Notes under the pieces: generated by a model
Databases searched by the model: none
What the model was told of the DNA's origin: nothing
The model's input: only the letters and a program-made list of their open reading frames with translations
NCBI RefSeq assembly: GCF_023740735.1
Contig: NZ_JAMRXH010000008.1
Location: 124,001-188,000, forward strand
Reading direction: 5' to 3'
Origin: Nocardia sp. CDC159
GTDB lineage: Bacteria; Actinomycetota; Actinomycetes; Mycobacteriales; Mycobacteriaceae
Length of the DNA: 64,000 nucleotides
Shown here: positions 9,321 to 18,587 of the stretch, piece after piece
Numbering within the stretch: position 1 is the stretch's first letter
Layout: the number at the start of each line of letters is the position of its first letter
Made by a program: the position numbers and the translations under genes

Positions 9321-9449
9321 TTACTCCTCCGGATCCGGTTCGATCACCCCGAGGATCGCGCTGCCCCGTCTTGCCTCGTCGTCGATTTCCTCTAGGCGGT
9401 AGCGGGTGCGGCGGACAGTGGTGGTGTGGTCGGCGGCTATCTGTTCCAT
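9321..9449 (-). CDS. Small hypothetical protein (42 residues)
   Basis: A short frame begins at ATG 9449, 14 bases after the stop of the large gene upstream, and ends at TAA 9321. The product starts MEQIAADHTTTVRRTRYR and ends acidic, so it is a charged helix with no signal or membrane segment. Its third codon positions are about three-quarters G or C, which fits coding use, but the ribosome site (GGATCAG) is weak. I do not recognise it. It could be the last member of the secreted-protein cassette or a chance frame. Confidence 0.4.
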   Translation of the reverse strand: MEQIAADHTTTVRRTRYRLEEIDDEARRGSAILGVIEPDPEE

Positions 9450-9463
9450 CGTTCTGATCCAGT

Positions 9464-10948
9464 TCACAGCTGGCCGGCCTCCATGGTGGCGGGGGCGGTA
9501 GCGCCGTTCGCCGTTGGGGCGGAGGGGCTTTGGCCGTCGGCGGTGCGGGTTTGCGCCTCGGGCGGGGTGACGGCCGCGGCATCGCCGCTGTGGTTGTCGA
9601 TTATTCTGTCGATCTTTTCGATGGCCTCGACGCCCTCCCGCACCAGGCCGGTAATACCGTCGGGGCCGATGACGTCTTCGAAGAATTCACCGAAGCCCTT
9701 GGCGGCATTGCCGAAATCGTTGGCGGCCTCGCCGACGGCCTCGATCGGATCGCCGAGGTGTTCCAGGATGTCGGGAACATCGGCGGTGATCTGGCTGACG
9801 GCGTTGATGACATTGACGATATCGCCGGGCCGCCACACGCCCGCCTGCCCCATATCGGAAATCGACGTGAGCGACGGGTTGGCCGGTGACGTCTCGGTCG
9901 GCACCGCCGGTACCTCGCCGCCCAAAATCGAACTGCCAGTATCGGCCCCTCCGGTATTCGAACCACTCGCGTTCGCCATTTCGGTATCCGACAGTCCTGC
10001 CGAACCGAGCAGTGCGTCAGCCGAATTCGGTACCTGCGCGGACGCTGGGGAAACCGATGCGGGCGCGGTGTCGGCCGGTTCGGATCCATCGGTGAACCGC
10101 TGCCCACCGAACAACGCATCGACCGCGTTCCGCGTCGTTACCGCGCCGATCTCCGTGGTGGCGGAGGGGCTGCCGTCGGGCGAGATGTAGGGCACGGCGT
10201 TCACGCTCTCCAATGCACCCGCCAGCTGGTCGTACAGCCCGCCGACCGCCGTGTGCGTGGCGTCGTTCAGGCCGACGAAGGCCGCGACGGTGTGGTCGAT
10301 CGCGGGTAGGAACACCGTATTCAGCCACCGGCCGCAGTACGCTTTCGCGTCGCCGGAGGTGAACTCCGGAAGCACCTGCCGTACCAGCTCGGCCCGCGCG
10401 TCCTCGTCGGTGCCGGCGCCGAATCGGCCTCGGGCGTAGGCGATGACGCTGTCGACCTGGGTGGCGGACTTGCCCGCCACGGTCTTCGTCGCCAGATCCG
10501 TGCGCACCGCATCGGCCTTGGTCCGCACGATCTCCTCGAGTTTGTCGGCCGCGGTCGACACGATCCGCGCGATGGTCCGCAGCGCCTCCCTGTCATTGCC
10601 CACCTGAGCGCTCACGGCCCGCGCCCGCGCGCCGGCGAGATTCGCCGTTCCCGAATCGCTCCAGCGGACCGGCAGTTCCGAGAATCGCGCCTGCTGAACC
10701 CCGACGTGATAGTCGACGATTCCCGAGACGTCACCGCCGAGCAGCGTGGCGAAGGCGCGCAGCGGCTCCACATCCATACCCCGCTGCTCGTCGTAGTGGC
10801 CGGTCAGCGAGTTCACGTCGTGCCCAACCGGATTCGCGCCGGCCCACTCGCGATACCGCGGAAGATACTCGGTGAAGAACCGCAGCCCGTCGCCGCCGGA
10901 GTCCAGAATCTTGTCGATACCGGTCGCCGACGCCTCCCCGCCCCTCAT
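9464..10948 (-). CDS. Large WXG/EspA-like candidate secreted protein of the ESX-4 locus
   Basis: This 494-residue protein is not recognised by name. Residues 1-260 are helical and charged, like the WXG/LXG-type N-terminal domains of type VII substrates. Residues about 260-370 are rich in Ala, Ser, Thr and Pro. Residues 385-455 form another helical part, and the tail is low-complexity. There is no signal peptide or membrane helix. Its ATG overlaps the stop of the small upstream gene (ATGA), a typical substrate-partner arrangement. It takes the place of lineage-specific genes found in other ESX-4 loci. Export is inferred from layout and location only. Confidence 0.6.
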   Translation of the reverse strand: MRGGEASATGIDKILDSGGDGLRFFTEYLPRYREWAGANPVGHDVNSLTGHYDEQRGMDVEPLRAFATLLGGDVSGIVDYHVGVQQARFSELPVRWSDSGTANLAGARARAVSAQVGNDREALRTIARIVSTAADKLEEIVRTKADAVRTDLATKTVAGKSATQVDSVIAYARGRFGAGTDEDARAELVRQVLPEFTSGDAKAYCGRWLNTVFLPAIDHTVAAFVGLNDATHTAVGGLYDQLAGALESVNAVPYISPDGSPSATTEIGAVTTRNAVDALFGGQRFTDGSEPADTAPASVSPASAQVPNSADALLGSAGLSDTEMANASGSNTGGADTGSSILGGEVPAVPTETSPANPSLTSISDMGQAGVWRPGDIVNVINAVSQITADVPDILEHLGDPIEAVGEAANDFGNAAKGFGEFFEDVIGPDGITGLVREGVEAIEKIDRIIDNHSGDAAAVTPPEAQTRTADGQSPSAPTANGATAPATMEAGQL

Positions 10949-11256
10949 ACCCGCACCGCCGCGGCCGATTGCACCGCCGCACCGACGGACTGGTCGACAC
11001 CGGTGATGCCCGCCGCCGCCGTCGACAGCGCGCCACCGGTGTCATCGACGCAATTCGCCCAGGCGAACAGCCGCAGCGCCACCCCTTCGAGTGCGGTGGC
11101 GACCCGACCGCCCTGCACCGAATAGGCCCGCCCCGCACAGGTGGCGTCGAACGATTGCGCCGCACCGAAGACCCGCCGCGCGCTGTCGTTCACCGCCTGC
11201 GCCGACCACTTCAGATCCCCGGCAATGCCCTGTAGACCAGCTACGTCCATCCGCAT
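10945..11256 (-). CDS. Small EspC/WXG100-like helical protein, partner of the next gene
   Basis: This protein of about 103 residues is Ala-rich and forms two predicted helices; DLKWSAQAV precedes the turn region. It resembles the EspC-like (DUF2580) and WXG100 small secreted proteins, but it lacks an obvious YxxxD/E tail signal. The start at 11256 has GGGGGAA upstream; a longer reading to 11313 has none. The stop overlaps the start of the large neighbour, so the two are translationally coupled and may form a complex. Family placement is tentative. Confidence 0.6.
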   Translation of the reverse strand: MRMDVAGLQGIAGDLKWSAQAVNDSARRVFGAAQSFDATCAGRAYSVQGGRVATALEGVALRLFAWANCVDDTGGALSTAAAGITGVDQSVGAAVQSAAAVRV

Positions 11257-11303
11257 GGGTTCCCCCGCTCTCGCGACCGAGTCGAATTGCTGTTTTCGAC
11301 ATG

Positions 11304-11332
11304 AAATTCGCACAGCGGAGTATGGCCGTCAA
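11304..11332 (-). promoter_or_regulatory. Possible promoter of the secreted-protein cassette
   Basis: On the minus strand TTGACG (11327-11332) and GAATTT (11304-11309) are 17 bases apart, 48 bases before the start at 11256. An alternative pair, TTGTGC (11362-11367) and TATTTT (11338-11343), lies in the same AT-rich stretch of the 226-base gap downstream of eccB. The gap suggests that the cassette is transcribed separately from eccB. Confidence 0.35.
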
Positions 11333-11482
11333 GATAGAAAATATGTCCGTTGTGATATGAAGCACAACCGGGAACGCTTTTTACTCCTCGCGCGTCCAAG
11401 CATACGGAGAATTCGTAATCGGCTCGCACCCAAGCTATTTCGCCGACGGAAACGAATATTCAAGCTATTTCTGGATATCCGA

Positions 11483-12970
11483 TCAGTTCTGCTGCGGCTT
11501 CACCAGCTGCTTGGCCGGATTGGCGTCCGGGGCCACGCCGTCGTGGGCCACCATGGCCTCCTCCCGGCCGAGTGCCGGGCCGGGGGCCAGCGTGCCGACC
11601 ATCGGCCAGGGCGCGGGCTCGGGTTTCGCGCGTTCGGCGTCCATGCCGAGGGCCCGTTCGGCGTCGGCGTTCTTGATGCCGTAGCGGACACCGGTGTCGG
11701 AGACGTACGCCAGCGGGTCCTTGCGCTGGCTGTCCGGCTCGATACCCGTGGTCTGGACGAAGATTCCGGAGCCGGGGGTCTTGTAGAAGGCATCGACCTT
11801 CGGGCCGGAACCGTCGGCCTGGGCCAGCGGCACCGTCTTGGCGTCGTCCGGAATCGGCAGCGACCGACCGGTGAGCACGGACAGTTCGGCACGCTTACCG
11901 CCGTCGGCCTTGCCGGCGCCACCGGGCACCGGCCGCCACGACATGCAGCCGACCGGCTGATCCTTGGCGCCGATGATCGTCGGTGCGGTCTCGGGGAACT
12001 GCTCGACCTGTAGCGATGTCACATGCGGTGGCTGGGAGCTCTCGTAGGCGCCGATCTCCTGGTCCGAACTCGTCGTCGGATAGGAGTAGCGGATGACGTC
12101 CGCGGCCAACTCGGAGATCTGCTGGATGCCGTCGCGCAACAGCACGAAGTACTGATTGTTGGTCGAGACGTGCACGACGTCACCGATGCGGTGGTCGCCG
12201 ATCGTATAGGTGGCGGGGCGACCGCCCGGATCGTTGATCTTCGGGGATTCGATCGGGAGCACTTCGGGGATGGCGTTGAGCAGGCCCTCGCTGATCGGCC
12301 GCGGGGTCACACCGCGAATTTTCAGCGAGTCCGCGATCGCGGGATCGTTCGGGTTGAGCCGAGCGCGCTTGTTGTCGTAGATCAGGTAGGCGGATTCCTT
12401 GCCCTGTACGAGCAGCGCATTACCGCGGCTCAGCACCGACGCCTTGCTGCCGAGCTCCGGATCACCGGCCATGACCGTCGTGGTCAGCGCATTGCTGCCG
12501 TCGTTGCGCAGCTCGTCGCAGATCGTCCACGCCCGGCCCTTGCCGCTGGTGTCGAAGTTCATCGACGCCGGGGCGCCCGGAATGCCGATCAGCGCGCCCA
12601 ACGGCTTCTTCGACAGCTCGGATTCCTTGATGGACACCGGTTTCGCCGGATCCCCGACCGCCAGCCGGGCGGAGGCCAGATTCAGCGCGGGGTGCACGAC
12701 GCCGTCGATCACCGCGTAGACCGCGCCGGACTCCTTGCCGACCAGAATCTTGTTGTCGCCGATCGAACCCTGCGGGCGCAGCAGTGCGAGCACGCCGCAA
12801 CCGGCGAGCACCACCACGCCCAGCACCACACCCGCCACGTACGCGCGCGACTGCGAGCGCATCGGGTCGTGCAGCATCCGCACGTCCCGTCGCACCAGGG
12901 CATGCTCCATCCGCCGGACCAGGAAGCGGTAGCCGCTTATCTGCCAGCGAGTGGTGGGTTTTGAAGGCAT
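11483..12970 (-). CDS. eccB4: EccB4-like type VII secretion core subunit
   Basis: This 495-residue protein has a short cytosolic N-terminus with the family pattern TTRWQISGYRFLVRRMEHAL, one membrane helix (about residues 44-65) and a large periplasmic domain made of repeats. EccB is the periplasmic part of the ESX core and binds EccC in the membrane. The start at 12970 has GGGGGAGG seven bases upstream; the longer open frame before it runs into eccE and is not coding. It is divergent from eccE. Confidence 0.93.
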   Translation of the reverse strand: MPSKPTTRWQISGYRFLVRRMEHALVRRDVRMLHDPMRSQSRAYVAGVVLGVVVLAGCGVLALLRPQGSIGDNKILVGKESGAVYAVIDGVVHPALNLASARLAVGDPAKPVSIKESELSKKPLGALIGIPGAPASMNFDTSGKGRAWTICDELRNDGSNALTTTVMAGDPELGSKASVLSRGNALLVQGKESAYLIYDNKRARLNPNDPAIADSLKIRGVTPRPISEGLLNAIPEVLPIESPKINDPGGRPATYTIGDHRIGDVVHVSTNNQYFVLLRDGIQQISELAADVIRYSYPTTSSDQEIGAYESSQPPHVTSLQVEQFPETAPTIIGAKDQPVGCMSWRPVPGGAGKADGGKRAELSVLTGRSLPIPDDAKTVPLAQADGSGPKVDAFYKTPGSGIFVQTTGIEPDSQRKDPLAYVSDTGVRYGIKNADAERALGMDAERAKPEPAPWPMVGTLAPGPALGREEAMVAHDGVAPDANPAKQLVKPQQN

Positions 12971-13082
12971 GTGTCCTCCCCCGAACAGTGCTCGCGTTCG
13001 GAGAACACAGTACAGTTCAGCAGGACCGAAGTTCAGCTCGGCCACCGACAGCGGGCCGACACCGGGTATTTGGGGGACGACG
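12971..13082. promoter_or_regulatory. Divergent promoter region eccB4 / eccE4 with an inverted repeat
   Basis: The 112-base gap contains CCGAAC (12981-12986) and GTTCGG (12996-13001), a perfect 6-base inverted repeat with a 9-base spacer. It lies close to the eccB start and could be a regulator site serving both genes. No clear -35/-10 pair was found. Confidence 0.35.
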
Positions 13083-14726
13083 ATGGCCGGACCAGGCGGG
13101 AGAGACAGCCGCCGGTTGTTTGGACGGATCTCGCTGCCGAATCTGCTGGCGGCACAGCTGCTCGGTCTGGTCGTCGGCCTGGTGGTGCTGGCCGTGGGGG
13201 TGCAGTGGTGGTACGCGCTGGGCGCCGCCGTCGCGGCCGGACTGCTGCTGTTGATCCCCCTGGGCAAGCGGACCGTCGCCGACTGGATCGCCACCATCTG
13301 GCGCTACTCGACCGATGACGACTACGAAATCGGCACGACCGTGGACTTCCGCGGTCCGGACGGACGTTCGCTCGGCCTGTACTGGGAGGGCAGCCGGGTG
13401 GTGGCCGTGGTCGAGGTGCTGCCGCCCAGGGGCGGGCTGACCCGCATCGACCGCAGCACCGTCCATGCCTCCCATCTGCTGCCGCTGGCCGAACTGGCCG
13501 AATGCCTTACCCAGCACGACATCCTGCTCAGCGGGATCGACATCATCAGCCACGGCCACCGCAGCCGCTCCGGCACCCCGGCCGGACCGATCTACGAATC
13601 GCTGCTGGGCCCGCTGCCCGCGACGGCGCATCGCACGGTGTGGCTGGCGATCGGATTCGACACGCTGGCCTGTCCGGACGCCGCCGATCGGCGCGGCGGC
13701 GGCCGCGCGGGCGCGTCGCGCGCGGTCACCATCGCGACCCAGCGCATCGTGCGCGCGCTCGAGGATGCCGACTGCGCCTCGCGCATCCTGACCGCCCCCG
13801 AGATCAAGACCGCCGTGCTGCAGATCAGCGGCGGCGCGGACGCGCGCACCCTCACCCACAAATGGCGCTACGCCGAGCTGGGCAAGAGTGTGAACATCGG
13901 CGCGGCCGTCGATCCCCGGCGACTGGATTCCGAACTGCTGGCCCAGCTTTGGGTCGCGCCCTCGCGCGGTACGACGGTCGCGGTGCGGCTGCGGCCGGGC
14001 AGTTCGGCCGAGTCGGTGCGCATCGGCGCGGCCTGGCGCCTGACCGCCCGCGAACTGCCGGAGAAGTCCAAGCGCAAGCACATGGTGTCGATGAACGGCC
14101 GGCATCGCCAGGGACTGCTCGCGCACTTCCCGATCGCCTCCCCGTCGGTCGACGATGTGGTGCCGCTGGCCGAATATCCGATCGAGCGGCTCGACGCGCT
14201 GCAGCTGCCGTCGTCGGGCTGCGGTCAGCTGATCGGCTCGGACGAGCAGGGCAACGGTGTGGCGGTCCGGCTGGTCGGACAGGGCATCTCGACCGTTTAT
14301 GTGGCCGGTGAGCTGTATCTGGCCCAGCAGCTGGTGTTCCGCGCGCTGGCCGTCGGCGAGCGCATCCTCATCCGCACCGACCGGCCGCAGGCGTGGGATC
14401 AGCTGGTCACCACGATCGGCAATCCGCAGCGCCTGGCCATCGCGGTCGAAAGCCACCAGAGCGATGCGGATTTCACCGCCGCCGTGGTCGACGGCGTGCA
14501 TGCGCCCCCGCCGCATGCCGGTGTCACCACCATCCATGTGACCGGCGATCCGATGGGCTGGCCCCCGGAACGCCCCGACCTATCGATCCACCAGCCCGGC
14601 GCGATCGGCAACCACGTCGTACTGCGCACCGGCACGGCCCAGGTCGACCTCAACCTGGTCTCCATCCCGCGCGAGACGACCTACATCAGTCACCCGCGCG
14701 GACGGCGCGCCGTGGCGCATCAGTAG
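13083..14726 (+). CDS. eccE4: EccE-like type VII secretion subunit of the ESX-4-like locus
   Basis: This 547-residue protein has two membrane helices near residues 20-60, then a large soluble domain. EccE lines the outer rim of the ESX membrane complex. The start at 13083 is set by GGGGGAC four bases upstream. The M. tuberculosis ESX-4 has no EccE, while other mycolata such as M. abscessus do, so its presence marks a complete core here. The soluble part shares motifs such as SSGCGQLIG with the EccE of the second locus at 44126-45946, which supports the call. Confidence 0.88.
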   Translation: MAGPGGRDSRRLFGRISLPNLLAAQLLGLVVGLVVLAVGVQWWYALGAAVAAGLLLLIPLGKRTVADWIATIWRYSTDDDYEIGTTVDFRGPDGRSLGLYWEGSRVVAVVEVLPPRGGLTRIDRSTVHASHLLPLAELAECLTQHDILLSGIDIISHGHRSRSGTPAGPIYESLLGPLPATAHRTVWLAIGFDTLACPDAADRRGGGRAGASRAVTIATQRIVRALEDADCASRILTAPEIKTAVLQISGGADARTLTHKWRYAELGKSVNIGAAVDPRRLDSELLAQLWVAPSRGTTVAVRLRPGSSAESVRIGAAWRLTARELPEKSKRKHMVSMNGRHRQGLLAHFPIASPSVDDVVPLAEYPIERLDALQLPSSGCGQLIGSDEQGNGVAVRLVGQGISTVYVAGELYLAQQLVFRALAVGERILIRTDRPQAWDQLVTTIGNPQRLAIAVESHQSDADFTAAVVDGVHAPPPHAGVTTIHVTGDPMGWPPERPDLSIHQPGAIGNHVVLRTGTAQVDLNLVSIPRETTYISHPRGRRAVAHQ

Positions 14727-14779
14727 GACCGCCGCTCCCCAGTTCCCGCCGTGCGCCACTCCGAGTTCCCGGCGCGCTT

Positions 14780-15340
14780 TCAGCCGGGATACGGTTCCGC
14801 GACCCGTGCGGCCCGTAGATGCCTACTCCACCAGGCCAATTGGCGCAGCATGCGGCCCGCGGCATCGATGGCCGGGCCGTAATCGGTCGCCCCGTTCTCG
14901 TTGAACTTCCGCTTCGCCTCGGGGAAGCAGACTGTCTCCCGGATCGACACCATGTGGATCTCGGCGACCACCTGGCGCAGCTGCTCGACCGCGCGCAAAC
15001 CCCCGGACAGCCCGCCGTAGCCGACGAATCCGATGGGCTTGGCCCGCCATTCGTGTTTGGCGGTGTCCAGCGCGGTCTTCAGCGCGGCGGGGTAGCCGTG
15101 GTTGTATTCGGAGGTGACGGCGACGAAAGCGTCGGCGGCGGCCAGCCGTTCGCGGTACGCCGCGGCCTCGGGGGTCGCGGACAGATCGGTCGGCAGCGGG
15201 GTGTGCAGCAGATCGATCACACCCACATCGAAGTTCGCGTCGGCGCGCGCGATACGCAGGAACCAGTCGGCGACCACCGGCGCGAACCGCTCGGGCCGCA
15301 CGCTGGCGACGATGACCTCGAGCCGCAGCGGATTGTCCAT
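14780..15340 (-). CDS. NADPH-dependent FMN reductase family protein
   Basis: This 186-residue flavodoxin-like protein has a phosphate loop, ASVRPERFAP, near the N-terminus, the family signature SEYNHGYPAALKTALD, and the glycine-rich segment GYGGLSGG. Members are small soluble quinone or azo reductases that bind FMN and NAD(P)H. The start at ATG 15340 has no strong ribosome site. It converges with eccE and diverges from the next gene. The physiological substrate cannot be told from the sequence. Confidence 0.87.
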   Translation of the reverse strand: MDNPLRLEVIVASVRPERFAPVVADWFLRIARADANFDVGVIDLLHTPLPTDLSATPEAAAYRERLAAADAFVAVTSEYNHGYPAALKTALDTAKHEWRAKPIGFVGYGGLSGGLRAVEQLRQVVAEIHMVSIRETVCFPEAKRKFNENGATDYGPAIDAAGRMLRQLAWWSRHLRAARVAEPYPG

Positions 15341-15471
15341 GGCGCGAGCCTAATCGGATCGCGGCCGCCGGGCGGGAACCACCCAGGCGCCGGGCCACAC
15401 ACCGTATGGTGCACCATATTCCGACCGCGGGTGCCGGTTGGACAGGCGATTTCGAGAAGGGGGTGGACGCA

Positions 15472-16458
15472 ATGATCGTCGGTGACTGGCTACTCATCGA
15501 GACGCTGAACGGTCTCGAGTCCGCCTCCGTGCTGGCCGTCGGCACCACACCGCGGCGGTGGAAATCCCTGACGCGAACCGTGCCGACCCAACTGCTCGTC
15601 CTGGTCGCGGAGGCATTCCAGCGCCGCGAGCCCATCGTGCGGGAACTGCCCCGCTCCCGACGGGCCTGGTCCCGTCAGCGCGCCCGGGCGATACCCGTGG
15701 TGGGACACGACGGGTGGGTGCACGGCCTGCACTTCTGGGTGGGCGGGGGCGATCCGCCCTCGCGGCCGGCGGTGGCGCCGTTCACGTTCGACGGCCGCAC
15801 CCGCCGTTTCGAGATCCGCATCGACGGGCGAGAGCCGACCTTCGAATCGGAACGGACACAGTGGGCGGGCGCCGAGATATTCACCGATATCGAGCGATTC
15901 GACGGCGCGCTGGATCTCGCGGCCGCCATCGGTCGCGCCCAGCCCGGCACCCGCTGGCTCGGCGACCTCTGCGTCCGCACGCAGCTCGGACTGCGCACCG
16001 GACTGCTGGCCACCCGCAACCTCCGCACCGATCCGCGGCGCTGGCGCGGGCTGGTCCTCGACATCACCGATTCGGTTCCGCCGCAGGGCAAATCCTTCGA
16101 GGCCACCACGGTGGAGACGCTGGTCAGCGCGAATCCGGACCTGTTCCTGGCGGTGGTGGACACCGCGCAGGTGCGCCTGATCCGCTGGATCAGCGCACCC
16201 GTCCCCGGGCTGCGGTGGTCCGGCGACACCGACGAGCGCACCATGCCCCACCCCGAGGACCGGCCCCGCATCCTGGCCGCCCGCTCGGCCATCCTGGCCG
16301 GAACGCCGAAGTACGCCATCGCGGGCCTGCGCCTGGCCGCCGCCGACGGGGGCTGGCTGACGGTGGACGCCGAGGCCTCGCCGCTGCCCTACGGGCAGGC
16401 CGAGACCGGCCGCCCCCAATTCGCCCTGGTCCGAATCGAACTGCGGCCGCCGGGCTGA
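15472..16458 (+). CDS. DUF5593-like (GAF/PAS-associated) regulatory protein
   Basis: This 328-residue protein starts WLLIETLNGLESASVLAVG, the opening I associate from memory with actinobacterial DUF5593/GAF proteins of Rhodococcus and Nocardia. An N-terminal domain (1-110) is followed by two alpha-beta sensor-like parts. No DNA-binding helix or enzyme motif is obvious. The start at 15472 was preferred over the earlier ATG at 15406 because AAGGGGG lies eight bases before it. It ends nine bases from the convergent epimerase gene. A signalling role is inference from the family. Confidence 0.55.
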   Translation: MIVGDWLLIETLNGLESASVLAVGTTPRRWKSLTRTVPTQLLVLVAEAFQRREPIVRELPRSRRAWSRQRARAIPVVGHDGWVHGLHFWVGGGDPPSRPAVAPFTFDGRTRRFEIRIDGREPTFESERTQWAGAEIFTDIERFDGALDLAAAIGRAQPGTRWLGDLCVRTQLGLRTGLLATRNLRTDPRRWRGLVLDITDSVPPQGKSFEATTVETLVSANPDLFLAVVDTAQVRLIRWISAPVPGLRWSGDTDERTMPHPEDRPRILAARSAILAGTPKYAIAGLRLAAADGGWLTVDAEASPLPYGQAETGRPQFALVRIELRPPG

Positions 16459-16467
16459 CGGCCGCGC

Positions 16468-17703
16468 TCAACTCGCCGCGGAGCGATCCATCGCGTATTC
16501 GGCCAGCCCCTGGGCCGGGGCGAGACGGGCGGTGAAGCCGAGGGCCTCGCGGGCCCGCTCGGGATGGGCAACGATATGCCGCACATCGGTCAGCCGGTAC
16601 TGACCGCTGACCACCGGCTCGGGCCCGCCTCGGGCCCGGGACATGATGGAGGCGGCCTGCCACAGCGTGATCGGATGTCCCGAGGCGATATTCAGCGGCA
16701 CGAAGCCGGGCAGCGGCCGTTCCACCGCGGCCAGCGTCGCGGCGGCCGCATCCCGCACATGCACGAAATCGCGCACCTGGCCGCCGTCCTCGAAGACGAA
16801 CGGCGCCCGGCCCGCCGCGAGTTCGGCGCGGAACCGGGCCGCGACGCCGGAATGCGCGGTCGGCGCGGCATGTTCGCCCGCCGGATCGCCGTACACATGG
16901 TGATAGCGCAGCACCGTCACCGCCGCGCCGGTGCCGATGCCCCACGCCAGCGCGTAATGCTCCTGCGCGACCTTACTTGCGGCATAGGCGCTTCGGGGCC
17001 GCGGCGGGGCGTCCTCGACGACCGGCTCCCAGGTCAGGATCTCCCCGGTGCGCGGGGCACGGTGATCGAACATGCCGCGATCCAGATCGGCGCGGCGCCG
17101 CACGCCGGGGAAGTAGGGCCCGCTGCGCGCGCCCCGATAGCGGCCCTCGCCGTACACCGATACCGACGAACCCAGCACCAGCCGCCGCACCCCGGCCCGC
17201 GCCATGGCGGCCAGCAGCACCGCGGTGCCGACATCGTTGTGGTCGGCGTAGACCGGTCCGTCCTGCAGATCCGGCCCGCTGGGACCGTTTGCCCGCGGTT
17301 CGCGGCCCGATTCGCGCCCACGCACCGGCCGAGTGGGCTCGGCGCTCTCGGACGAATCCGAATCGTCGGCCGGAACGTCGCCCGCTTCCTCGTCTTCCGC
17401 CGCGTCACCCACCGAAGTCATTGCGGCGGTGGCACTCTCCGGCATCGAGCCGCCGAAGGCGAGGGATCCGGGCGGCACCGCCGCGGCGAGGTGACAGACC
17501 ACCTCCACCCCGCGCAGCAACGGCTCCAGCGCCCGTGGGTCGCGAATGTCGACCACCGAAACACCCTCCGGCGCAGCCGCGTCCGGTCCGTGCACCGGCC
17601 GCAGCAACGCATCGACCGCCACCACATCGTGCCCGGCGCCGCACAGAGCGCGGTGGACGTGCGAGCCGATGAACCCGGCCGCGCCGGTCAGCAAAACACG
17701 CAT
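16468..17703 (-). CDS. NAD-dependent sugar epimerase/dehydratase with an acidic insertion
   Basis: This 411-residue extended short-chain dehydrogenase has the NAD loop GAAGFIGSH at residues 7-15, the catalytic Tyr and Lys in YAASK (about 255), and the late motif RDFVHVRDAA. It probably modifies a nucleotide sugar. A block at about residues 85-135 is unusual: it is rich in Asp, Glu, Ser and Pro, interrupts the Rossmann core after CHLAAAVPPGS and is absent from typical GalE enzymes. It lies four bases after mtnP; the same pairing (MTA phosphorylase, then galE3) occurs in M. tuberculosis. Confidence 0.82.
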   Translation of the reverse strand: MRVLLTGAAGFIGSHVHRALCGAGHDVVAVDALLRPVHGPDAAAPEGVSVVDIRDPRALEPLLRGVEVVCHLAAAVPPGSLAFGGSMPESATAAMTSVGDAAEDEEAGDVPADDSDSSESAEPTRPVRGRESGREPRANGPSGPDLQDGPVYADHNDVGTAVLLAAMARAGVRRLVLGSSVSVYGEGRYRGARSGPYFPGVRRRADLDRGMFDHRAPRTGEILTWEPVVEDAPPRPRSAYAASKVAQEHYALAWGIGTGAAVTVLRYHHVYGDPAGEHAAPTAHSGVAARFRAELAAGRAPFVFEDGGQVRDFVHVRDAAAATLAAVERPLPGFVPLNIASGHPITLWQAASIMSRARGGPEPVVSGQYRLTDVRHIVAHPERAREALGFTARLAPAQGLAEYAMDRSAAS

Positions 17704-17707
17704 CGAC

Positions 17708-18517
17708 TCAGGGTAGTTCGAACGGCAACGCCACTCCCACATGGACACGGCAGCGCTCGCAGGCGCTGGTCGACTCGACGGCCGCCACCGACCGGCGCAC
17801 CAGCTTCTTGAACGGCACCAGGTTCCGCTCGAACTCGGCGAACACCGCGGCCGCGCTGACGCCCTCGCCCGATTCCAGTCCGGCGTCCAGATCGGTCACC
17901 AGAGCGATTGCGGCATAGCACATTTCGAGTTCACGAGCCAGGACGGCCTCCGGGAAGCCGGTCATGTTCACCAGCTCCCAGCCCTGTCCGGCGAACCAGC
18001 GGCTCTCCGCGCGGGTGGAGAAGCGCGGTCCCTGCACCACCACCATGGTCGCGGTGGACTTCAGCGGCAGCTCCTCGACCGCCGAGGCGATCGCGGCCGC
18101 GCGCAGATCGTCGCAGTAGGGGTCGGCGAAGGAGACGTGGATACCCCCGTTGTCGAAGTAGGTCTGTGCCCGGCCCGAGGTCCGGTCCACCAACTGATCC
18201 GGCACGGCGACGGTGCCCGGACCCCAGTCGGCACGCAGGCTGCCGACCGCACAGGGCGCCAGGATCCGGCGCACGCCGATCGAGCGCAGCGCCCACATAT
18301 TGGCCTGATACGGCACGGTGTGCGGGGAGAATTCGTGCTTACGGCCATGGCGGGGCAGGAAGGCCACCTGCCGGCCTTCCACCTCGCCGACGGTGATCGG
18401 CGCACTCGGCGCGCCGTAGGGCGTGTCGATCTCGAGGGTGGTCGCGTCGTCGCCGAAGAAGTCGTAGAAGCCGCTGCCGCCGATGATGGCCAGCGCGGGC
18501 CGGGGAACCGAACTCAT
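17708..18517 (-). CDS. mtnP: S-methyl-5'-thioadenosine phosphorylase family protein
   Basis: This 269-residue protein is a nucleoside phosphorylase of the MTAP/PNP-2 group. It has the phosphate loop LAIIGGSGFYDF near the start, LPRHGRKHEFSPH, and the base-binding stretch NMTGFPEAVLARE. It cleaves methylthioadenosine, a by-product of polyamine and homoserine-lactone chemistry, to adenine and methylthioribose-1-phosphate. The length is normal. It is the first gene of an operon with the epimerase. Purine specificity beyond MTA cannot be settled from sequence alone. Confidence 0.9.
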   Translation of the reverse strand: MSSVPRPALAIIGGSGFYDFFGDDATTLEIDTPYGAPSAPITVGEVEGRQVAFLPRHGRKHEFSPHTVPYQANMWALRSIGVRRILAPCAVGSLRADWGPGTVAVPDQLVDRTSGRAQTYFDNGGIHVSFADPYCDDLRAAAIASAVEELPLKSTATMVVVQGPRFSTRAESRWFAGQGWELVNMTGFPEAVLARELEMCYAAIALVTDLDAGLESGEGVSAAAVFAEFERNLVPFKKLVRRSVAAVESTSACERCRVHVGVALPFELP

Positions 18518-18587
18518 GCCCCGATTCTCACCTACGCTGTATCGGCGCGGCGCGGCGGCTCATGCGAACGCCCGCATATCCGCCTTC

